DNA from: Tanypteryx hageni
Lineage: Eukaryota > Arthropoda > Insecta > Odonata > Petaluridae
Length of the DNA: 64,000 nt
Direction of reading: 5' to 3'
Assembly (NCBI GenBank): GCA_028673005.1
Contig: CM054113.1
Location: 177,365,956 to 177,429,955 of the forward strand
The notes under the pieces are model-generated. The model was not told where the DNA came from and did not search any database. It was given only the letters and a program-made list of their open reading frames with translations. This document shows, one piece after another, positions 56,617-64,000 of this stretch. Made by a program: the position numbers and the translations under genes. How positions within the stretch are numbered: position 1 is the stretch's first letter; each line of letters begins with the position of its first letter.

Positions 56617-57668
56617 TTGAAATAATTCCCAGAATGCGTTTTTTATATCGCACATCCTCATCCCCCGAATGAAATATTTAAATGATGCATTAAAGGATTA
56701 GAAAAACTTTAATTTTCGTTTCCATTGACGAAGTTAATAATTTGAATTCAAGATCGATCTGGTCTATTGTGGATATCTCTTGGGAATTTGCATTCCTTGC
56801 AAATTTATACCGAATTAAAATCCCAAATATTACCGAGGAAATTAATTGATATGCTACATTTTCGATATTTTTTCTCGTCAAATGAATAAAATGTATGAAT
56901 CATGATGTGGAAATTGCGAATCATTTCCATTGCAATCGTTCGAGATACGGATACATTTCATCAGCCAACGCATACGTATATCAATTTTATTAACGATTAT
57001 CCCGGAAATAATCAAGTGCATGCATGTTTCGATAAAATATTTAAACATTTACAGTAACAGCTAAAATGTACAAATGGACAGTGACCTATTTTTATTCATT
57101 GTTTGGATCTTTCAGTGCGCGAGAGAATTTATATATTTCTGCCAAAAAATGAAAATAACAGCTCGCGTCAAAATGCAAAATCCTTTTAAATTGAATCCTG
57201 CACAAGGGACCATCCTTCTCGAACCAATTTTTTGATCGACTGAGACGTGCCGCGAAGGTTTTTAATGAGTTTTCCAATTTCGAATGAAGAAGCCATTTCC
57301 TAGTTATCGCGAAACAAATATTCGGTCCATCACAGTGGACAGAGCAGCTGTGGCGCGTTGCCGCGACGCTGAGAAAATAAACGGGAGCCGTGTGTGTGTC
57401 CGTTTGTCCTGCCCTGCGGCTGTGGGACGAGGACGCAACGCAATGCGGGGATTTTCGGCTCTCTGTCGGATCGCCAGACGAAAATGAAGGTCAAATTAGC
57501 ATAATGTATCGGCACGACCCGAACCAAGTATTTCAGTCTCTTTCCCTGCGCGAAGAACATACTCCTCGTCCACTCAAGACTATTCATTTGCGGAATTTTA
57601 TTCTTTTCTCTTCATCCATCATTGCACAAAATGTTCATACAGTGTTCGTGCGCGTAAATACATTAAAT
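56617..57668. other. Stretch without a recognisable gene
   Basis: AT-rich, with a GC-richer part at 57330-57480. Overlapping 60-95-codon frames on both strands there show no known domain. Confidence 0.45.
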
Positions 57669-57956
57669 CAGGTGTGAGCAACCGGTCGATCCCATAGCAA
57701 TTTTCAGTCGATCCCAAGGGACTATATTGTGATTAAAATATTGTAATTAAAATATTTTCCGTTTTCGCGTGCGTACACCGCCATTGAGGAAGCATGGGCA
57801 ACAGTAGAACGACGAGCTGCGAGCCAAAATTGAATATCCTTGAGGTAACTTAAGATATGGGCTTATGAATCGTGTGCCGTAAGTTAGAATCAAGTGTTAA
57901 ATTGTTAAATTCTGATTTTCAGTATTCATAACTGACTATTTTTTGTGTTTGCTGTT

Positions 57957-58286
57957 TTATCATTTGTAAATTATTGCTATTATAATTTACTTATAGGACA
58001 AGGGTCCAAAAAACTACAGGAGTGTGTTTTATTTAATGTAGGTGAATAATTGAGCGGTTTCTTGTACTGGTTTCTTATTCGGTGTATGGTACAATCTCGA
58101 CTTGAGGCTGGCAGCAAGGTACAAATTAGTTCTGGGCTTCATGTTGAGGCTCTGCATTTCAAACTAAAAAAATTATTGAGATGTTTCTGTTAAAATTTAG
58201 AATTTTTATTGATATTTTCCTGGATCAGATTAGATTTTAGAACTGTTATCATTTATAAATTATTGCTATAATAATTTACTTATAGG
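57957..58286. repeat. 41-bp direct repeat pair in the hAT leader
   Basis: TTATCATTTRTAAATTATTG...TTTACTTATAGG occurs at 57957-57997 and 58246-58286 with few differences. Each copy ends in a splice-acceptor-like TTACTTATAG/G. Confidence 0.8.
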
Positions 58287-58389
58287 TTTGCTGTTAAAAC
58301 TAACGGATCAATATTGAGCCGTGAGTGAGACAAGACAATCAAAAACATATCATTTTAACTAAGACTGGGAAGATGAATTTTTCTTTACA

Positions 58390-59433
58390 ATGAATAAGGA
58401 CAAGTGTGTGTGTGTGTGTTTGATATGCAGTGCAGTGGTCTCACTACCTAAAAGAGGCAACCTTAATCGCCATTTCAAGACTATGCATGCAGATTATGAT
58501 CGTGGCTTTCCTTCGAATTAATAAGGAAAGATCGGGTAAAAAAGCTAAAGACAACCCTGCACTCGCAACAGTCCTTCTTCAAGAAAGTGTGTGATACCTC
58601 CACGTCGTCAACAGTGGCGCCTTTACGTGTGTCTCGCATTCTTGTACAGCACAAGAAGCCTTTTACAGATGGTGAGCCTTTTTAAAAGCTGCTTTCACTT
58701 TATTTGAAAATGTAAAAAACAAGCCGGAGATTATTGACTCTATCCAGAGTATGCAACTGTCAAAGAAACCGTAACGAGACGAATGGAAATCATGGCAACT
58801 GATATGCTTAAGAATGATTTTGAATCATGCATCTGGTTTTTTCTCCAGCTTGATGAATCCATTGATGCTAATGATATGGTACATCTAAGCATATATGCTC
58901 GTTTAGTTTTTCCTGATTTGACTGTAAAGGAAGAATTTCTCAAAATTATTCCTATTAAGGAAAGAACCAGAGGAAAGGATATCTACGATGTTTTCAGGGG
59001 CTTCATAGCATCTGAGAAATTACCAGTCTAGAAATTAATATCTATTACTACTGATGGCGCACCTGCGATGGTTGGCAGAGAAAATGGCTTTCTTGCATTT
59101 TGTAGAAAAGACAAAGAATTTCCAAATTTTATTGCCTATCACGGCATAATCCATCAACAAGCATTATGCGGGAAGTTTTTGAATTTCAATGATGTAATGA
59201 AAATAAACATAAAAATTATAAATTCCGTTAGAGCGAAAGCACTACAAAGGAGATTGTTGAAATCTCTTCTGGATGAAGTTGATGCACATTATGAAGATTT
59301 AATAATTCATAATGAAATAAGGTGGTTAAGCAAAGGATCCATTCTTGTTAGATTCAGACAGTTGTTACCACGTCTAGCAGTGTTTCTAAATGAGAAAAAG
59401 GATAATAACGTGAGACCTTTTTCGCCTGAATAA
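58390..59433 (+). pseudogene. hAT transposase pseudogene (GTF2IRD2/ZBED5-like, BED zinc finger)
   Basis: This is a decayed hAT-family transposase of the type found in vertebrate GTF2IRD2/ZBED5-like domesticated genes and in many insect repeats. ATG at 58390 opens a BED-type finger: CLIC, RGNLNRHFKTMH (C-x2-C ... H-x4-H). A (TG)n expansion adds extra Val-Cys codons at 58405-58420. A stop follows at 58519. Frame-shifted remnants such as HKKPFTDGE and KNKPEI lie between about 58560 and 58760. From 58783 the RNase H-like core reads LQLDESIDAND, with the first acidic residue. After one in-frame TAG (59029-59031) come LISITTDGAPAMVG (second acidic residue), IIHQQALC and EIRWLSKGSIL. The frame ends at 59433, before the C-terminal part holding the catalytic Glu and dimerisation region. 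Frameshift, stops and truncation make it inactive. Confidence 0.9.
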
Positions 59434-59894
59434 GCAAAAAATCGACTTCTTGGTGATACACAGAGACCGGTTTATTCTAACTCAATATTAAAAAAAACGT
59501 AGTAAGTTATATCTAGGCTCGGTAGTTTTCGATGTTTATTTTCCTAAAAGTCAGCGACAAATATCGACGGTTATTTTAATACGTTTGATTAGGCTCGGCA
59601 GTTTTCGATGTTTAAATTTCTTAAAAAGTGACCTCTAATATGATTAATTATTCCTAAAAATCGAGGATTAATATCAATGTTTATTTTAATGCATTTTATC
59701 GATTTTTATCAATAAAAATAACAAATTGGGTTCTGTCGATTAAATTTTACTGAAACTTTATATGCAAGACTTCTCGTATGCCGGATTTTTGATGCTCTTT
59801 AAACATTGGTGAATGTGTCGTTCTTGGAACGCCCACGAACCCGGAACAGCTAATTTTTCGGAATAAAACCCAAGTATATTTTACTCGTTAAATC
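59434..59894. other. AT-rich stretch after the hAT, with a two-unit tandem repeat
   Basis: GGCTCGGYAGTTTTCGATGT followed by TTA starts units at 59517 and 59592, and the second unit partly repeats the TATTCCTAAAA and TTTATTTTAAT phrases of the first. GTTATATCTAGGCTC just before it (59506-59520) also occurs at 63363-63377. No gene. Confidence 0.6.
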
Positions 59895-60690
59895 GTGCTA
59901 CCAGCTGTTGAGTGATGTGGGGGTCTCTCTATTTAAACTTTAATCTTTTTACAGTTTTGAGAATGGTAGACAGAAGTAGAGAACTTAGTGACAGACGTAA
60001 GAATGTTTGGTATATAAGTAGTAAGAAGTTTGATAGTGGCTTTTGTCTCACTAATGAAAATCCTGACTTATCCATTCATATTGCTTAAAATTAACGAAAA
60101 TATATTGCTAGTTCAGAGTAATTCAGTAGGAGTGAAACTTGAATATTTAATATTTTAGTCACCCAACTTAAATGACAAAAATAATAAATTGTTTTTTCCT
60201 AACATCACATCAATCATCCATATAAAACACTGTATAAATATACTTATCTGAAGAATTGCTAAGCTACAACACAACACTTTAAAATGTTTCATTTTAATTT
60301 GTTCAAATTAATATCCTTTACAACAGTATTACCTATCTTAAATAGTGAATAAATACAAAAGGTATTTAAGATAAATAAAAACTTACTATCAATAACAAAT
60401 ACGATAAATAAAAACTTACAATTATTAGCAGAAATATCCCTTCAAAAAAGTAGGAATGCTCGTATCAATACCAATTAAAAGAAAGAGACTTCTATTAAAT
60501 ATTACAGCATTAACAATGACAATAGTTTGTTTAATCTTGTTGCTATGATGAACGCCTATCTTCCCATGTGAATTCAAATACACATTTATCGCAGCGCAAA
60601 GGTAAGGATCTGGTGGCCCAGGTGACTAAAGCACTCGTCTTACGCGATGGTGAGGTGAGGTGAGGTGATTCGAACCCCGCAAGCAGCTTG
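59895..60690 (+). repeat. ~0.8-kb dispersed repeat E, copy 2, with tRNA-like terminus
   Basis: The inverted counterpart of 45035-46262. The left edge GCTACCAGCTGTTGAGTGAT with GGGGGTCTCTCTATTTAAAC equals the right edge of copy 1. The right end is tRNA-like: GGATCTGGTGGCCCAGGTGA (60608-60627), ACTCGTCTTACGC, then GATTCGAACCCC as B box, with a GGTGA micro-expansion just before it. It is shorter than copy 1 because an internal AT-rich part is missing. Confidence 0.8.
60608..60690 (+). other. tRNA-like domain (not a functional tRNA gene)
   Basis: The A-box-like TGGCCCAGGTGAC, an anticodon-arm-like CTCGTCTTACGC and the B-box-like GATTCGAACCC are in tRNA order. The GGTGAGGTGAGGTGAGGTGA expansion and unpaired acceptor ends rule out a normal cloverleaf. 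The other copy at 45035-45110 is better preserved in the T-arm (GGGGTTCGATTA). Confidence 0.55.
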
Positions 60691-60843
60691 GGAGAGTTTG
60701 AGGAGCTACGGAAGTTTTATGATTTGCAACGCTATAGTGGCGACAATGATGGTGGTTTGAGTTACATTGTAATCACCGTTGGTTGTTATTGTTTCTTGCC
60801 TCCCTTGCTTCTGATCCATGCTCAGAATTACACGTGACACTGT
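60691..60843. other. Spacer without a recognisable gene
   Basis: Mixed sequence between repeat E and the DUF4817 foldback. Confidence 0.5.
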
Positions 60844-60889
60844 TTCGATAAGTTCAAAATCGTAATTTCGTCTTGCATTTTTTCACAAA

Positions 60890-61018
60890 ATGAATCAACA
60901 GTTCACTCCCGGTGAATATGCCGATATCCATTACATTTATAGATTATGTGATGTTAACAGCAGGACACCAGTTGAAGAATGTCGTACACGTTATCCGAAC
61001 CGTATTCGCCAAATGCTG
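60890..61018 (+). pseudogene. DUF4817-like helix-turn-helix fragment, plus copy
   Basis: The frame from ATG 60890 reads FTPGEYADIHYIYRLCDVNS, then EECRTRYPNRIRQML. This fits the start of the insect DUF4817 domain (pattern xTxEEYADxxxxYGxCxGNxRxAxxxYxxRYPxR), a helix-turn-helix-like module found mainly in repeat-associated insect proteins. The part after the arm (60968-61016) continues the same domain through RYPNR, so this is the original orientation. After 61018 the frame reads into the inverted arm and stops being domain-like. No transposase core follows, so the fragment is not a complete gene. Confidence 0.7.
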
Positions 61019-61096
61019 TCCTGCTGTTGCCATCACAGAATCCATAAATGTAATGGATATCAGCATATTCGCTGGGAGTGAACTGTTGATTCATTT
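61017..61096 (-). pseudogene. DUF4817-like fragment, inverted copy
   Basis: On the minus strand the arm reads FTPSEYADIHYIYGFCDGNS, closer to the family consensus (YGFCDGN) than the plus copy (YRLCDVN). After the arm it runs into antisense of the loop and loses the domain. It is a duplicated, inverted piece of the same coding start. Since it keeps the more usual residues, the plus copy has probably mutated since the duplication. Confidence 0.7.
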
Positions 61097-61138
61097 TGTA
61101 ATAAACACAAGACGAAATTACGATTTTGAACTTATCGA

Positions 61139-62474
61139 AGCAGTTATTAAAATATAACTCGATCAAGGATGTAGATAGAAAATTGAATTTTGGCAGAAAT
61201 TTATATAATGAGATAATCAGAATTAGTTTACTTAGGGTTGACAGTAATTTAAGAAATAACCGTTTGTGGCGTTATTTTGAGGGGGGATGTATTATTGCAC
61301 TTCCTTCGAATAAAACTAATAAATTTTGATTTAATGAAACATTTTATATGGAGTGAAAATTAAAAAGTATACAATTCACATTATAGTATGTTCCAGAGAG
61401 TTGAATTATATTCTTGGTCTCATACTAATGCTTAATAAATGCACTATTTTAGTGCTTTAATACGTATCAAGTTCTTATGTAATGGCATAACACATACTGA
61501 ATCTATTAAGTAGTTAGATGGTGGAAATAATTTTGAAACGAGAAAAAAGTCTGCTAGTTAGATGGTGGAAGGGAAAGGGAATGGAAATGACAAGAAATTG
61601 AGAAAAAGGAAGAGGAGGACGTAGAGTTTGCATAGAATAATAAATTATAATTCATTATAAAACATTTTATACGATTGAATCATGCGCCATTTCCAAATGG
61701 TGAGATTTCATAAAACTAAATATAACGTTATTTTCACTGGATTTCTTTAAATGATAATACAGAATTTCTAATAGTATTGAAAAATAACATTCTATGACCT
61801 TTATTTAAATTTCTTTAAATAAAGCCAATTTTCTGAAATATTTTCAAAACCACTATAGTTAAAAGAAAATTTCGCTCTTAAAATATAGTTAAAACTTACT
61901 GCAGTTCATGTAAGTATTTAGCTCACAGTAAGTTACTACAAATTTTCACTTTGATAGAAAATTGACGGTTCATTAACATTTTATCCTGTTTTTACGCGTA
62001 AGAGTAAAACAGTTCAATCATTAGGTTAAATTATATTCGTTTGAATAATTTATAATTTGCTCAAATATTTCGTTAATTTCTGCAGATTCTTCATACATTG
62101 TCTTATTATTTCGATTTTATTCTTATTTTCAACAAATATTTGGACAAGAATTTGGTCTCACTGATAATAAGTTTTAAACAATAATAACAAAGATAACTTT
62201 AAAAAACACTGATTTGATTGTGCATGAAAGCTAAACCGCATCACAGCAAATTTTACTGATTTTTCATAATGAAATCAAATATCTTTTTGGGATAATTTTA
62301 TGATGATTTTATACAAGAGAGAGGGAGAAAGACAGGACAGAGAGAGAAAGTGAGAGACAAAACTGAATGTTCCATAAATTAAAAATAGTTTTGGGAATTT
62401 AAGAATTCTATAGCGTAATGTATTTCTTTGTCATAAAATTTCTATTATCCATTATCTATTATCCATCGATTACT
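61139..62474. other. AT-rich stretch without a recognisable gene
   Basis: TAGTTAGATGGTGGAA occurs twice (about 61511 and 61557). A GA-rich run lies at 62318-62360. No gene. Confidence 0.5.
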
Positions 62475-62580
62475 TTTTAGTGCATATAAAAGTTGGTTTC
62501 ATTAATATTTTATTTCAATTTTATTTATACTTAATACTTAATTCGCGCATTACCGTCATATTGACGGGAAATTTCTCTAG
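62475..62580 (+). mobile_element. Helitron-type 3' terminus, family C, copy 2
   Basis: A perfect stem-loop CCGTCA-TAT-TGACGG is followed by GAAATTTCT and CTAG (62577-62580), and the next base is T. The upstream sequence (AAGTTGGTTTCATTAATATT...) aligns with the copy ending at 56615. Confidence 0.65.
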
Positions 62581-63499
62581 TTCAATAATAAAATTAATGT
62601 GAAGTTAATATAATGCACAACTAAATACATATATGAATCTTTTGAAGAAAAATTCTTATCTATTGGATGACAAACGATAATGTGTGTACAAAAAAGTTCC
62701 GAGTATGAATATTGAACGATGCTACAGCATTGGAAGTGAAAATAAGCATGAGACTCTCTCACTCGGAGAATGAATTGTGGGTATGGCTACCAAAAACCGA
62801 AATTTTATGACTTTGTTTTTGAAAATATACTATAGGGCAAAGCTCCAGAAATATACTCGTAGTAGTAGATTTTTAACCAAACCAATCACCAAATGAATTA
62901 TGGGCGGGTGAATTTTGTCAAGCAGGGCTATATACGTTATCCTTTCGAGACCTGGTATAGAGATATTGGCGATCAGTATTAATTCAGTTTGGGATAATCT
63001 TTCTTTTTGCATCTTGGAGGCTATCTGCGAAACTATTGAGTAAATTATTTATGTAAGTATGGAGGGTGATCATATCGTGTATGCGGCTAAAGGCGCGTAG
63101 GGATGATTAGATGTAGTCGAAATTAAAGACACAGTGCAATAAACCGATCATGTTGCTTTGAACCATACCCGTGACAGCTCGCTATGAATCCATAAGACAT
63201 AAGTAATCGTAGAAGGCGTATGAAATACCGAATGAAGTGTGGCTGTCTGGTATAAGAAATGCCGATTTTCTCTTTTGTCTTGGACAAGCCGTTGATTTTA
63301 ACATTTTTAAGAATTCGATATTTAGCGGCATTTATAGGTTTTAATCGAATCCTACCAAGCCTAGTTATATCTAGGCTCATTAAAACTGTATTATTTGTTC
63401 TGATTTAGATCAAGTTTATGAAAATTACTTATTCTATCAAACAAACTCCACTTGGGAAGGCTCGACTTTGTGGAAAGATTCCATAATAGAAATAAAGAC
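62581..63499. other. Stretch without a recognisable gene
   Basis: AT-rich; short minus-strand frames of 60-85 codons have no domain I recognise. Confidence 0.5.
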
Positions 63500-63517
63500 A
63501 ATTATTGTAAATTTCCA

Positions 63518-63564
63518 CAGACACGAATTAATTCGACTGGTTTTGCCTGTTACAGCATCATCAG
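63518..63564 (-). ncRNA. Degenerate hammerhead-like core
   Basis: On the minus strand: CTGATGA (63564-63558), TGCTGTAACAGGC as helix II (CTGT/ACAG), then AAAACCAGTC. It aligns with the 23938 core, and the flank CTGTGGAA is also shared. GAAA has become AAAA and the ACCGGT helix III is ACCAGT, so it is probably inactive. Confidence 0.35.
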
Positions 63565-63570
63565 GTAATG

Positions 63571-64000
63571 TGATCTTTATTTATTTTATTCTATCTAACA
63601 CTTACCATCCCTTTAAATTATCGCTAATTATACATAGAATAGGAGTGGCTAAGTCTTATTATATTTCAAATGAGAATAAATTTCAAAATTTTGTGCCATT
63701 GTAGTTTGACAGTGAATAGCAATACAAAGTATATTTTAGAATTTCTGCACATTCTTTTATTAAAGTTTTGTATATCACTATTCGGTTGGCCAAATTGGTC
63801 AAGTGATAAGTATGAAGTCCGTATTATTAACATTAAATGATAATTATGAATTATAATACCAAATGGCGTTGTGCAAAATTGTTTTTAGCAAAGTTCATGA
63901 TAGGCCATCACGGCTAGCGAAATTGCAACGAGGCACACGAAGTCTATATATTACATATATCCCACTATCATATACTAAAACATAAAATTCAAACATATTT
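63571..64000. other. AT-rich stretch without a recognisable gene
   Basis: Nothing recognised up to the window end. Confidence 0.5.

Larger units (their letters stand above)
57669..59433 (+). mobile_element. hAT-type transposon remnant, 5' part
   Basis: CAGGTGTGAGCAACCGGTCG at 57669 fits a hAT-type terminal repeat (CAGNGGTGNNCAACC-like) and lies about 700 bp upstream of a hAT transposase pseudogene in the correct orientation. No matching right end was found after 59433, so the element is probably 3'-truncated. Two 41-bp direct repeats lie in its leader (separate entry). Confidence 0.6.
60844..61138. repeat. Foldback: inverted duplication with ~123-bp arms
   Basis: 60844-60967 and 61017-61138 are reverse complements with about ten differences and a 1-2-nt length change. 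They are separated by a 49-bp loop. The arms contain the same DUF4817-like coding start on opposite strands. Confidence 0.93.

Overview
The window is eukaryotic nuclear DNA, most likely from an arthropod and probably an insect. It is AT-rich and full of (TA)n, (CT)n and (GT)n simple repeats. It holds a decayed mariner transposase, a decayed hAT transposase of the GTF2IRD2/ZBED5-like type, a DUF4817 fragment of the kind common in insect genomes, several tRNA-derived SINEs, Helitron-like 3' termini and hammerhead-ribozyme-like cores of the sort carried by Penelope-like elements and retrozymes. There are no operons and no bacterial gene density. I found no convincing host protein exon, rRNA or intact tRNA gene. 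Most long reading frames are low-complexity translations of polypyrimidine or polypurine tracts.

Layout. 0-12 kb: a SINE, a cluster of palindromic GGTAAATGTG units, a diverged Helitron-like element, a second SINE and a second kind of Helitron end. 12.5-14.1 kb: a complete but dead mariner with recognisable terminal inverted repeats, split by a SINE and itself inserted into an older repeat. 14.5-18.6 kb: a long polypyrimidine domain holding a LINE-like 3' end with an (AATC)n tail. 20-24.1 kb: a hAT-like terminus, a hammerhead-like core, a polypurine/G-quadruplex minisatellite block and a 127-bp hairpin enclosing a second hammerhead-like core. 26-31 kb: a pogo-like MITE, a tRNA-derived SINE, a CpG-containing unique block and a ~150-bp tandem array. 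33-43 kb: further purine or pyrimidine tracts, a second LINE-like 3' end and small dispersed repeats. 44-48 kb: a SINE, a foldback between microsatellites, a 1.2-kb dispersed repeat with a tRNA-like end, and two Helitron-like elements directly head to tail. 52-63.6 kb: the best-folding hammerhead-like core, two more Helitron 3' ends of a third family, the hAT pseudogene, the second copy of the 1.2-kb repeat in inverted orientation, and a foldback that duplicates a DUF4817 coding fragment.

The window reads as an intergenic or intronic transposon graveyard, with no set of genes that work together. Its most interesting content is structural: recurrent hammerhead-like cores in different sequence backgrounds, three families of rolling-circle-type termini, nested insertions and large foldbacks. 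Everything here was found by eye. Boundaries of diverged repeats are approximate, and nothing has been compared with a database.
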